Below are positions 7,963-17,831 of a stretch of 28,248 nt of DNA, piece after piece. How positions within the stretch are numbered: the first letter of the stretch is position 1; each line of letters opens with the position of its first letter. The position numbers and the translations under genes were made by a program. Where the stretch lies: assembly GCA_015179025.1 (NCBI GenBank), contig WHUX01000428.1, positions 1-28,248 of the forward strand, in the 5' to 3' direction. Under the pieces are notes generated by a model. That model was not told the DNA's origin. It did not search any database and saw only the letters and a program-made list of their open reading frames with translations. The DNA is from Terfezia claveryi. Taxonomy: Eukaryota; Ascomycota; Pezizomycetes; Pezizales; Pezizaceae.

Positions 7963-9334
7963 GTTTAGAAGATGACATGGTAACCTATGAACGTCGCCTA
8001 TATATACCTGACAACAACTCCCTTAAGTTAAAAGTGGCTTTCCAGTGTCACGATGCTAAAGTTGCAGGTCATTTCAAACGTGACAAAACCCTCCAGCTCA
8101 TGAAACGAAATTACTACTGGCCTAACATGGAAGACTGGGTACAAAACTATGTTCGCACATCCGATACTTGCCAAAGAAACAAGACAGCAAGACACAAGAA
8201 ATATGGCAAGCTCGTACCTCTTCCAATCCCCTATAGGCCATGAGAACACATTTCGATGGATTTCATCACTGATTTACCACCAGTCAAAGGGTATAATCAG
8301 ATCTGGGTTATTGTTGATAGGTTTACTAAGATGTCACATTTCATTCCCTTAAAGAACCGGAAGGCAAAAGAGTTGGCTGGGATATTTGACAAGGAGGTTT
8401 GGTGGCTGCACTGATTACCAAAGAGGGTTGTTTCGGATCGGAATTCGGTGTTTACAAGTTCGTTTTGGATGTAGGTAATGCGGTTATTAGGAGTTGAATT
8501 GGATAAGTCCTCGGCATATCATCCGTAGACTGATGGTCAAACTGAACGAGTCAACCAGACCCTTGAGAATTATCTACAGACGTATTGCTGTTGGGATCAG
8601 GATGACTGGGTCGAGTTATTACCATTTGCCGAGTTCTGTTATAATAACACTGTCCATTCTAGTACCAAACTCACACCATTCTTTGCCGCATACGCTCAAC
8701 ACCCAGAAAACAATTTCCAGAACCCAACCGAAGCCTCAACTGAATCGAACAACCCTGAGGCAGTCAAGACAGTCGAAACCCTGGACGCAATAAGGGAGGC
8801 TATGAGGGAGAACATAAAGGCAGCACAGGACCGGATGTCCAAATATTACAATCTCAAGGTAGCAGAGAAGGAACCGATATTCAAAGTGGGAGATTGGGTC
8901 ATGGTCAATGCAAAGAACATCAAAACAAGTCATCCGACTAAGAAGCTTGACTACAAGTTACGAGGGAAGTTTAGAATTAAACGGCTTATTGGCACTTATG
9001 CCTATGAGTTAGAGCTTCCCCCAAGTACAGGCAAAACTCACCCAGTTTTTCATATTAGTTTTTGGAACCCTACCACCTTAACACGATTGCCGGCAGACGC
9101 TCACCAACACCCCCTCCAGTCGACCTCGAAGAATCGGAATACCAGGTGGAAAAGGTTAGGACGAGTGAGCTCAGGAAGGGACGGGTTATGTATTTAGTCT
9201 ATTAGAAGGGTTACGGTCCTGATGACGATACATGGGAACTATATGAGAACCTGAAGGATGGAGCGGCCGATTTAATTCGAAAATTCCATCTGGATAATCC
9301 TCGTAAGCCTCGGGACCCTGATGTTATCTTGTGA
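7963..9334 (+). pseudogene. pol: E2-a integrase-chromodomain part of pol, broken
   Basis: The segment starts inside pol just upstream of the integrase finger (CHDAKVAGHF...RNYYWPNMEDW; the first Cys of the final CxxC pair is replaced by Ser in SDTCQRNK). The catalytic core has MDFITDLPPV and VVSDRNSVF, with an acidic position in the GQTERVNQ box. A GDWVMVNAKNIK C-terminal segment and a chromodomain follow. In-frame stops occur at the Trp before EHISMDF (about 8241), within LH*LPKR, after FWM and in HP*TDGQ. A one-base deletion near 9060 shifts the frame, and a further stop lies in the chromodomain near 9205. The natural stop is TGA at 9332-9334. Sister copies supply the intact reference residues. 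Confidence 0.9.
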
Positions 9335-9578
9335 GGATTTTTCTTTTTTTCCCTATTATAAGGCATTAGGTTTTTTGAATTATCTTCACCTTTTGTTTTA
9401 CCTGTATTTCTTATGCCATATTGTTCTAGAGGTGCAATAAGACGTACGCAGCTATGTTTTGGCTGTCGTACATGAGGACTGGTCCTCAAGCCCCATCCAT
9501 TGTTGTTAGTAGCAATAATGATTCTGATTGCATGATCTATTAAGTTCTTACAGACAAGAACCTTAATGGGGGAGGCAC
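9335..9578 (+). other. E2-a 3' untranslated region with hairpins and polypurine tract
   Basis: This non-coding stretch is shared with 14629-14872 and 25991-26230. Hairpins are visible at 9445-9470 (TACG and AGC stems around TATGTTTTG), 9474-9487 (GAGGA-CTGG-TCCTC) and 9544-9561 (GTTCTT...AAGAAC). The tract AATGGGGGAGG precedes the LTR start and is the likely plus-strand primer site. Confidence 0.75.
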
Positions 9579-11040
9579 TGTCACGAGGTGATATCCAGCC
9601 CTACCAAAGGTACTGGGGCCCTTATAGAACGACCCTAGAACCCATATGAGCTCTAGGTACACTCTTAGTAGTGTGGTGCAAATGTTTTTAATACTTATCT
9701 ATAAGAGTTGGATATATGAAACGGGTATGAACCTCGGATTGGTTTATAATCATCCTGGATGGTTAAGACCCTTATGGTACGTCCATAGACCCTTGAGGGA
9801 GCTACGGTTCAAGTTTCATAAGTATCCGATTAATGGTTCAATAGTTATACTCAAATTAATATGCTGACTATATGCATATATATATGCTAGCTAAATATTA
9901 GCTGTTACCCTGAAGTCTTGGCGTTACCCTGAATATTGAATTATTACCCTGAACTGCAGGAAAATAATTCGGTAAAAATAAATAAAAAAATGAAGCCATG
10001 AGGGCGCACTTTAGACCAAAGTGCGTCTGGTGACACTATAAGGGAGTGCGCCCAGAACAGAGGCCAAAGTAGGGCCAAAACATAAAGTTCTCCAAATTTA
10101 ATGTTTCAAAGTTCTATCTAGGCCTACTCTTCGTCCAGATTCCATTTCTGCAATCATTTTTATGATCGGGGTAAAACTCGTGGAGATATAAGACTTTTAA
10201 CATGGTCAAATTAGTCCACAAGGAGGTTTACATATTATTGGTAATAGCTCCATGAATAATTTGGGTATCGAGATGAACTAAGATTCTATAATCTTCCATG
10301 CGTTGATACCTTTCCAATGGTAATCTACTTGTGACCCACAGTTCTCTATTCATAGAGTTATGTGCAGTTGAAAATTATTTTCAATGGACACTAGACACTA
10401 TTAAGTAAATATTGCTGGAAACACAATTAGATAACTTCGGATATTGTCGGATGGAAATTCGATAGTATCGGGGATTGGTAACGTATCTGAGATTGAATTT
10501 AGTTGTCTCAGCTAAGTATTCTTTAATGGGATAAGCGAGCTATAAGCAAAGTACATATAACATGCAGACATAGAAATAAACTCTATGTTCATGTTAGCAA
10601 CCTGTGACAACGAGTGCAGATAGCAACTGCATTAACAAAGGTGTGGATGGCATAATACTTAGGAAGAAATTCCAAGGTGACAGGAAGCCCGCTTTTATAA
10701 ATATTTTTATCATAAGAATATCTACAAACACCGCGGGATATAAATAGTGCAAGTAGTTCCGGTTGAATTTATTCTACCATCAGCGAGTATTCGAAAGCAA
10801 GAGCACCTTGAGTACACGAAGCCTACAAAGTTCTAAGTCTTGAGTTAACTTTACGTTTAAGCGACATAGGATTTATTTTGTGTTACGAAATAAGATCCGT
10901 CGTGAGGAACTACTGTTGGACTAAACTTTATTGCTATAGGATTGATATTCTGTGTTGCGGAATAGATATCGTTGCGGCAGGAAATTACGGCCGTCCTAAT
11001 AGTTGCAAGAGCGCTATCAGTTAATAGGGCCCCCGTGATA
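9579..11040 (+). repeat. E2 LTR-a (3' LTR, plus orientation)
   Basis: This LTR of about 1,462 bp starts TGTCACGAGGTGA and ends GGGCCCCCGTGATA, one transition from the TGTCACG...CGTGACA ends of other copies. It contains three TTACCCTGAA repeats near 9905-9953, a GCGCACTTT/AAAGTGCGT hairpin at 10004-10026 and a TATA box at 10739-10745. It follows a polypurine tract, so it is a 3' LTR. Confidence 0.92.
10739..10745 (+). promoter_or_regulatory. TATA box of LTR-a
   Basis: TATAAAT lies within GGGATATAAATAGTGCAAG, conserved in all six E2 LTRs, about 300 bp before the LTR end. Transcription would run rightwards, toward the converging LTR-b. Confidence 0.65.
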
Positions 11041-11405
11041 ATATTCTTCTTGGCTTAAACTTGGTCGAGATAGTCGTGTGGGGCGTGGTAGAGGCTGGTA
11101 GGACGTCATGATGATGTGTTACTGGCTGTTCGATGAGGAGGCCTTCGGGAAGGTTGTCCAAATCGTTCTAATAAACTAGGTGGGAATGTGGTTACCTTAT
11201 CTGGAGAGTATATAGGGTGTCTTGAGGATTCCATCCCACGAGATAGAATATCCTACATTGGGATATCAATAAGGTCATCTTCCGTATCTGTATCAGATTG
11301 AGGAAGATTGTGTGGTCTTTGTGTGATGGCACGGGGTGTGACATCTGGGAATGTAAGGGGTTGGTAGGGCTGGCGAGGCCCTCTTGGTGTCTGTGAGCTA
11401 GACAT
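11041..11405 (-). pseudogene. gag: E2-b gag, N-terminal fragment
   Basis: The ATG at 11405-11403 opens a frame beginning MSSSQTPRGPRQPYQP, nearly identical to the gag start of E2-c at 19346. It is Ser/Pro/Gln-rich and acidic (SDTDTEDDLIDI), then meets a stop after IDIPM and continues as a recognisable but broken gag. It is truncated after a segment corresponding to the LSQxEY motif of the other copy, where E2-a inserted. The start was chosen by match to the sister copy and by its position about 50 bp after the LTR. Confidence 0.75.
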
Positions 11406-11457
11406 GATTTGAGTATATAATAGCAAATGATAATGAGAATCACTGGCTACAAAGTAA
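11406..11457 (-). promoter_or_regulatory. E2-b leader with candidate primer binding site
   Basis: Immediately after the 5' LTR (minus strand) comes TTACTTTGTAGCCAGTG. It does not begin with the TGG expected for a tRNA 3' end. Nine bases, ACTTTGTAG (complement at 11447-11455), are exactly complementary to CTACAAAGT inside the LTR (complement at 11667-11675), which suggests self-priming as in Tf1. Confidence 0.5.
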
Positions 11458-12910
11458 TGTCACGGGGGCCCTATTAACAGATAGCGCTCTTGCAACTATT
11501 AGGACGGCCGTAATTTCCTGCCGGAACGATATCTATTCCGCAACACAGAATATCAAGCCTATAGTAGTAAAGTTTAGTCCAACAGTAGTTCCTCACAATG
11601 GATCTTATTTCGCAATACAAAATAAATCCTATGTCACTTAAACGTAAAGTTAACTCAAGACTTAGAACTTTGTAGGCTTCGTGTACTCAAGGTGCTCTTG
11701 CTTTCGAATACTCGCTGATGGTAGAATAATTCAACCGGAACTACTTGTACTATTTATATCCCACTGTGTTTGTAGATATTCTTATGATAAAAATATTTAT
11801 AAAACGCGGGCCTACCTGTCACCTTGGAATTTCTTCCTAAGTGTTATGCCATCCACACCTTTGTTAATGCAGTTGCTATCTGCACTCGTTGTCATAGGTT
11901 ACTAACCCGAACGTAAGAATATTCCCATGTCTGCATATTATATGTACTTCGCTTATAGCTCGCTTATCCTATTAAAGAATTCTTATTCGAGACAACTAAA
12001 TTCAATTTCAGATACGTTACCAATCCCCGATACTATCGAATTACATCCCACAATATCCGAAGGTATCTAATTATGTTTCCGGCAATATTCACTTAATAGT
12101 GTCTAGTATCTATTGAAAATAATTTTCAACTGCACATAACTCTATGAATAGAGAACCATGGGTCACAAGTAGATCACCATTGGAAAGGTATCAACGCATA
12201 GAAGATTATAAAATCTTAGTTTATCTCGATACCCAATTTATTCATGGAATTATTACCAATAATAAGTAAACCTCCTTGTGACCTATATGACCATATTAAA
12301 AGTCTTATATCTCTATGAGTTTAACTCCGATCATAAAAAGGATTGCAGAAATGGAATCAGGACGAAGAGTAGGCCTAGATAGAACCTTGAAACATTAAAT
12401 TCGGAGAACTTTATGTTTTGGCCCTACCTTTGGCCTCTGTCTGGGCGCACTCCCTTATAGTGTCACCGGACGCACTTTGGTCTAAAGTGCGCCCTCGGTC
12501 CTTCATTTTTTTAGTTATTTTTACCGAATTATTTTCCTTAAGTTCAGGGTAATAAAGAGTAATTCAAGGTAACGCCAAGATTTCAGGGTAACAGCTACTA
12601 GCTAGTATACGTATGCGTATAGCCAGCATATTGATCTAGGTATAACTATTGAACCATTAATCGGATACTTATGAAACTTAAACCGTAGCTCCCTCAAAGG
12701 TCTATGGACGTTCCATAAGGGTCTTAACCATCTGGGATGATTATAAACTACTCCGAGGTTCATACCCGTTTCATATACTTAACTCTCATAGTCAAGTATT
12801 AGAAATGTTTGCACCACACTGCTAAGAGTGTACCTAGAGTCTATAAAATCCTAGGGTCGTTCTATAAGGGCCCAAGTACCTTTGGTAGGGCTGGATGTCA
12901 CCCCGTGACA
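11458..12910 (-). repeat. E2 LTR-b (5' LTR, minus orientation)
   Basis: The plus-strand ends are TGTCACGGGGGCCC and CACCCCGTGACA, giving about 1,453 bp. It is closely similar to the complement of LTR-a. The TATA box lies at 11752-11758 (minus). It is followed on the minus strand by leader and gag, so it is a 5' LTR. The flank just outside (GCTCC at 12911) would be one copy of its target-site duplication. Confidence 0.92.
11752..11758 (-). promoter_or_regulatory. TATA box of LTR-b
   Basis: TATAAAT on the minus strand, in the same conserved context as the other E2 LTRs. It points toward gag and toward LTR-a. Confidence 0.6.
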
Positions 12911-13167
12911 GCTCCAGTGTTGTCGGGAGACCCTCCCACTGCTTTAACATTCGATTAAAGGCTACTGCCAGGCTGTTAGCATTTAACTCCTAACAACCAT
13001 GGTCCCATACTTACAAGAGGAATTCGTATAGTTGAAAAACTCCCCATCTTGGAATGCCTCACTCTCATATGTCAGTAGTATGTGTCGCAGTGTCGCAAAA
13101 ATCAGGCAGATGAATGGACTACTGATTCGGCTTATGAATGTTGGGTCTTAGTTTCCGAGTTTCTTTA
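12911..13167. other. 257-bp island between two E2 copies, not recognised
   Basis: This sequence matches none of the E1, E2, E3 or Plavaka parts seen here and has no convincing reading frame. Near its left end is the hairpin GGGAG-ACC-CTCCC, preceded by TGTTGTC, which resembles an LTR start. It may be ancestral host DNA or a fragment of another element. Confidence 0.5.
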
Positions 13168-14628
13168 TGTTACGGGGGCCCTATTGATTGATAGCACTCT
13201 TGCAATTATTAGGACGGCCGTAGTTTGCTGCCGCAACGATATCTATCCCACAACACAGAATATCAATCCTATAGGAGTAAAGTTCAATCCAACTACAGTT
13301 CCACATGACGGATCTTATTTCGCAACATAAAATAAATCCTATGTCGCTTAAACGTGAAGTTAATTCAAGACTTAGAACTTTGTAGGCTTTGTATACTCAA
13401 GGTGCTCTTGCTTTCGAATACTCACTCGTGGTAGAATAAATTCAACCGGAACTACTTGCACTATTTATATCCCGCGGTGTTTGTAGATATTCTTATGATA
13501 AAAATATTTCATAAAACGCGGGCCTACCTGTCACCTTGGAATTTCTTCCTAAGTGTTATGCCATCCACACCTTTGTTAATGCAGTTGCTATCTGCACTCG
13601 TTGTCACAGGTTACTTACCCGAACGTAGAGAATATTCCTATGTCTGTATGTTATACCTACTTCGCTTATAGCTCGCTTATCCCATTAAAGAATTCTTATC
13701 CGAGACAACTAAATTCGATTTCAGATACGTTACCAATCCCCGATACTATCGAATTACCATCTGACAATATCCGAAGGCATCTAATTATGTTTCCGGCAAT
13801 ATTCACTTAATAATGTCTAGTGTCTATTGAAAATAATTTTCAACTGCACATAACTCTATGAATAGAGAACCGTGGGTCACAGGTAGATTACCATTGGAAA
13901 GGTATCAACGCATAGAAGATTATAGAATCTTAGTTTATCTCGATACCCAAATTATTCATGGAGTTATTACCAATAATATGTAAACCTCCTCGTAGACCTA
14001 TATGACCATATTAAAAGTCTTATATCTACATGAGTTTAACTCCGATCATAAAAGGGATAGCAGAAATGGAATCAGGACGAAGAGTAGGCCTAGATAGAAC
14101 CTTGAAACATTAAATTCTGAGAACTTTATGTTTTGGCCCTACCTTTGGCCTCTGTCCTGGGCGCACTCCCTTATAGTGTCACCGGACGCACTTTGGTCTA
14201 AAGTGCGCCCTCGGTCCTTCATTTTTTTAGTTATTTTTACCGAATTATTTTCCATTAAGTTCAGGGTAATAATCAGCAATTCAGGGTAACGCCAAGACTT
14301 CAGGGTAACAGCTACTAGCTAGTATATGTATGCATATAGCCAGCATATTGATCTGGGTATAACTATTGAACCGTTACTCGGATACTTATGAAACTTAAAC
14401 CTTAGCTCCCTCAAGGGTCTATGGACGTTCCATAAGGGTCTTAACCATCTGGGATAATTATAAACCAATTCGAGGTTCATACCCGTTTCATATACTTAAC
14501 TCTTATAGATAAGTATTAGAAACGTTTGCACCACACTACTAAGATTGTACGTAGAGTCTATACAGATTCTAGGGTCGTTCTATAAGGGCCCAAGTACCTT
14601 TGGTAGGGCTGGATGTCACCCCGTGAAA
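13168..14628 (-). repeat. E2 LTR-c (3' LTR, minus orientation)
   Basis: About 1,461 bp with plus-strand ends TGTTACGGGGGCC and CCCCGTGAAA. On the minus strand the first bases are TTTCACG, so the canonical TG start has mutated to TT. It adjoins a polypurine tract (complement of CTTCCCTCCTTAAG) and pol on its upstream side. The TATA box is at 13463-13469 (minus). Confidence 0.92.
13463..13469 (-). promoter_or_regulatory. TATA box of LTR-c
   Basis: TATAAAT on the minus strand, same conserved position as in the other E2 LTRs. It would drive transcription out of the element into the 12911-13167 island. Confidence 0.6.
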
Positions 14629-14872
14629 GTGCTTCCCTCCTTAAGGGTCTTGTCCGCAAGAACCTAATTGATTATGCAACCAGAATCATTTTTGCTACTA
14701 ACAACAATGGATGGGGCTTGAGGACCAGTCCTCATATACAACAGCCAAAACATAGCTGCGTACGTCTCATTGCCCCCCTGGGACAATATGGCAAAAGAAA
14801 TACAGGTAAAACAAAAACGTAAAGATAATTCAAAAAACCTAGTGCCTAATAATAGGAAAAAAAGAAAAATCC
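14629..14872 (-). other. E2-c 3' untranslated region with hairpins and polypurine tract
   Basis: Homologous to 9335-9578. The GAGGA-CCAG-TCCTC hairpin is at 14720-14733. The stem before the polypurine tract is GGTCTTG...CAAGAACC near 14646-14664, with one altered base. The purine tract is the complement of 14629-14646. Confidence 0.72.
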
Positions 14873-16370
14873 TCACAAGATAACATCAGGGTCCCGAGGC
14901 TTACGAGGATTATCCAGATGGAATTTTCGAATTAAATCAGCTGCTCCATCCTTCAGGTTCTCATATGGTTCCCATGTGTCATCATCAGGACTGTAACCCT
15001 TCCAAGAGACTAAATATATAACCCATCCCTTCCTGAGCTCACTCGTCCTAACCTTTTCTACCTGGTATTCCGATTCTTCGAGGTTGACTGGAGGGGGTGT
15101 TGGTGAGCGTTTGCCGGCAATCGTATTTAGGTGGTAGGGTTCCAACAGACTATTATGAAAAACTGGGTGAGTTTTGCCTGTACTTGGGAGAAGCTCTAAC
15201 TCATAGGCATAAGTGCTAATAAGCCGTTTAATTCTAAACTTTCCTCGTAACTTGTAGTCAAGCTTCTTGGTCGGACGCTTTGTTTTGATGTTCTTTGCGT
15301 TGACCATAACTCAATCTCCCACTTTGAATGTTGGTTCCTTCTCTGCTACCTTGAGATTGTAGTATTTAGACATCCGGTCCTGTGCTGCCTTCATGTTCTC
15401 CCTTATAGCCTCTCTCATTGCGTCCAAGGTTTCGACTGTCTTGACTGCCTCAGGATTGTTTGATTCAGTTGAGACTTCGGATGGGTTCTGGAAATTATTT
15501 TCTGGGTGTTGTGCGTATGCGGCAAATAATAGTGTGAGTTTGGTACTAGAATGGACAGTGTTATTATAACAGAACTCAGCAAATGGTAATAACTCAACCC
15601 AGTCATCCTGATCCCAATAGCAATACGTCCGTAGATAATGCTCAAGGGTCTGGTTGACTCATTCAGTTTGACTATCGGTCTGGGGGTGATATGCCAAGGA
15701 CTTATCCAATTCAACTCCTAATAACCGCATTACCTCCATCCAAAACGAACTTGTAAATACCGAATCATGATCCGAAACAACCCTCTTTGGTAATCTGCGC
15801 AGCCTCCAAACCTCCTTGATGAATATCCCAGCTAACTCTTTTGCTTTCCGGTTCTTTAAGGGAATGAAATGTGACATCTTAGTAAACCTATCAACAATAA
15901 CCCAGATCTGATTATACCCTTTGACTGGCGGTAAATCAGTGATGAAATCTATCGATATGTGTTCCTATGGCCTATAGGGGATTGGAAGAGGTACGAGCTT
16001 GCCATATTTCTTGTGTCTTACAGTCTTGTTTCTTTGGCAAGCATCACATGTGCGAACGTAGTTTCGTACCCAGTCTTCTATATTTGGCCAGTAGTAATTT
16101 CGTTTCATGAGCTCGAGGGTTTTGTCACGTCCGAAATGACCTGCAACTTTAGCATCGTGACACTGGAAAGCCACTTTCAACTTAAGGGAGTTGTTGTCAG
16201 TTATATATAGGCGACGTTCATAGGTTACCATGTCATCTTCTAAACCGTAATGATCGAGTCCAAGGTACTCCTTGCCAAACTTCAATGCGTTCCGAATCCC
16301 TAACCACTTGTCATCCTTGCGGCTAGCCTCTAGGATCTCTTTTGACCAACTTGATTCTTCTGTTTGTGAG
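14873..16370 (-). pseudogene. pol: E2-c integrase-chromodomain part of pol, broken
   Basis: The minus-strand frame is continuous from 16370 to the TGA at 14875-14873 apart from single stops. Order: linker after RNase H (SQTEESSWSK); integrase finger with both Cys (CHDAKVAGHFGRDKT, CDACQRNK); catalytic core (VVSDHDSVF, AYHPQTDSQTE); GDxVMVNAKNIK; and a full chromodomain (IYLVSWKGYSPDDDTWEPYE) ending RDPDVIL. Stops replace Trp before EHISMDF (about 15963), Arg in ERVNQ (about 15658) and Trp in GDWVMV (about 15308). All three fit single C-to-T or G-to-A changes. The upstream side is cut at 16370 by LTR-d. Confidence 0.9.
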
Positions 16371-17831
16371 TGTCACGGGGTGACATCCAGCCCTACCAAA
16401 GGTACTTGGACCCTTATAGAACGACCCTAGAATCCATATGGACTCTAGGTATACTCTTAAGTAGTGTGGTGCAAACGTTTCTAATACTTATCTATAAGAG
16501 TTAAGTATATAAAACGGGTATGAACTTCGGAGTGGTTTATAATCATACTAGATAGTTAACACCCTTATGGAACGTCCATAGACCCTTAAGGGAGCTACGG
16601 TTTAAGTTTCATAAGTATCCGATTAATGGTTCAATAGTTATACCCAGATCAATATGCTGGCTATATGCATACATATACTAGCTATTAGCTGTTACCCTGA
16701 AGTCTTGGCGTTACCCTGAATTACTAATTATTACCCTGAACTTAAGGAAAATAATTCCGTAAAAATAACTAAAAAAATGAAGGACCGAGGTCGCACTTTA
16801 GACCAAAGTGCGTCCGGTGACACTATAAGGGAGTGCGCCCAAGACAGAGCCCAAAGGTAGGGCCAAAATATAAAGTTCTCCGAATTTAATGTTTCAAGGT
16901 TCTATCTGGGCCTACCCTTCGTCCTGATTCCATTTCTGCAATCCTTTTTATGATCGGAGTTAAACTCATGGAGATATAAGACTTTTAATATGGTCATATA
17001 GGTCCACTAGGAGGTTTACTTATTATTGGTAATAACTCCATGAATAATTTGGGTATCGCGATAAACTAAGATTCTATAATCTTCTATGCATTGATACCTT
17101 TCCAATGGTAATCTACTTGTGACCCACGGTTCTCTATTCATAGAGTTATGTGCAGTTGAAAATTATTTTCAATGGACACTAGACACCATGAAGTGAATAT
17201 TGCCGGAAACATAATTAGATGCCTTCGGATATTGTCAGATGGTAATTCGATAGTATCGGGGATTGGTAACGTATCTGGAATTGAATTTAGTTGTCTCAGA
17301 TAAGAATTCTTTAATGGGATAAGCGAGCTATAAGTGAAGTACGTATAACATGCAGACATAGGAATATTCTCTAAGTTCGGGTTAGTAACCTGTGACAAGG
17401 AGTGCAGATAGCAACTGCATTAACAAAGGTGTGGATGGCATAACACTTAGGAAGAAATTCCAAGGTGACAGGTAGGCCCGCGTTTTATAAAATATTTTTA
17501 TCATAAGAATATCTACGAACACCACAGGATATAAATAGTGCAAGTAGTTCTGGTTGAATTCATTCTACCACCAGCGAGTATTCGAAAGCAAGAGCACTTT
17601 GAGTACACGAAGCCTACAAAGTTCTAAGTCTTGAGTTAACTTTACGTTTAAGTGACATAGGATTTATTTTGTATTACGAAATAAGATCCGTCGTAAGGAA
17701 CTACTGTTGGACTAAACTTTACTACTATAAGATTGATATTCTGTGTTGCAGAATAGATATCATTGAGGCAGGAAATTACGGCTATTCTTATAGTTGCAAG
17801 AGCGCTATCAGTTAATAGGGCCCCCGTAACA
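16371..17831 (+). repeat. E2 LTR-d, isolated, plus orientation
   Basis: About 1,461 bp from TGTCACGGGGTGACA to GGGCCCCCGTAACA. It is flanked on the left by E2-c integrase (minus strand, ending GTGAG) and on the right by E2 gag (minus strand, starting ACTGA). No internal sequence of its own element is attached, and the 5-base flanks do not match, so it is not a simple solo LTR. TTACCCTGAA repeats lie at 16692, 16711 and 16731. Confidence 0.92.
17530..17536 (+). promoter_or_regulatory. TATA box of LTR-d
   Basis: TATAAAT in the conserved GGATATAAATAGTGCAAG context. It points rightwards, antisense to the adjoining gag fragment. Confidence 0.6.

Larger units (their letters stand above)
7958..11040 (+). 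mobile_element. Ty3/gypsy element E2-a, 3' part
   Basis: Integrase and chromodomain sequence is followed by a 3' untranslated region with hairpins, a purine tract and a 1.46-kb LTR. The integrase matches copies at 14873-16370 and 26231-28248 closely, so all belong to one family (E2). The left part is displaced beyond E1, outside the window. The right end abuts an oppositely oriented gag fragment of the same family at 11041. Confidence 0.92.
11041..12910 (-). mobile_element. Ty3/gypsy element E2-b, 5' end (minus strand)
   Basis: Read on the minus strand this is a 5' LTR (12910 to 11458), a short leader and the start of gag, which breaks off at 11041 where E2-a's LTR begins. The rest of the element should lie on the far side of E2-a, left of the window. 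Confidence 0.88.

Noticed and set aside
11406..11457. A standard tRNA primer binding site
   Set aside because: The sequence after the LTR lacks a TGG start at or within a few bases of the junction, and I recognise no tRNA 3' end complementary to it.
13601..13810. Frame of about 70 codons (MSQVTxPNxENIPMS...) repeated in LTR-c, LTR-d, LTR-e and LTR-f
   Set aside because: It is antisense to LTR transcription, is lost in LTR-a and LTR-b, and its presence is explained by high similarity among LTRs; no sign of selection can be judged here.
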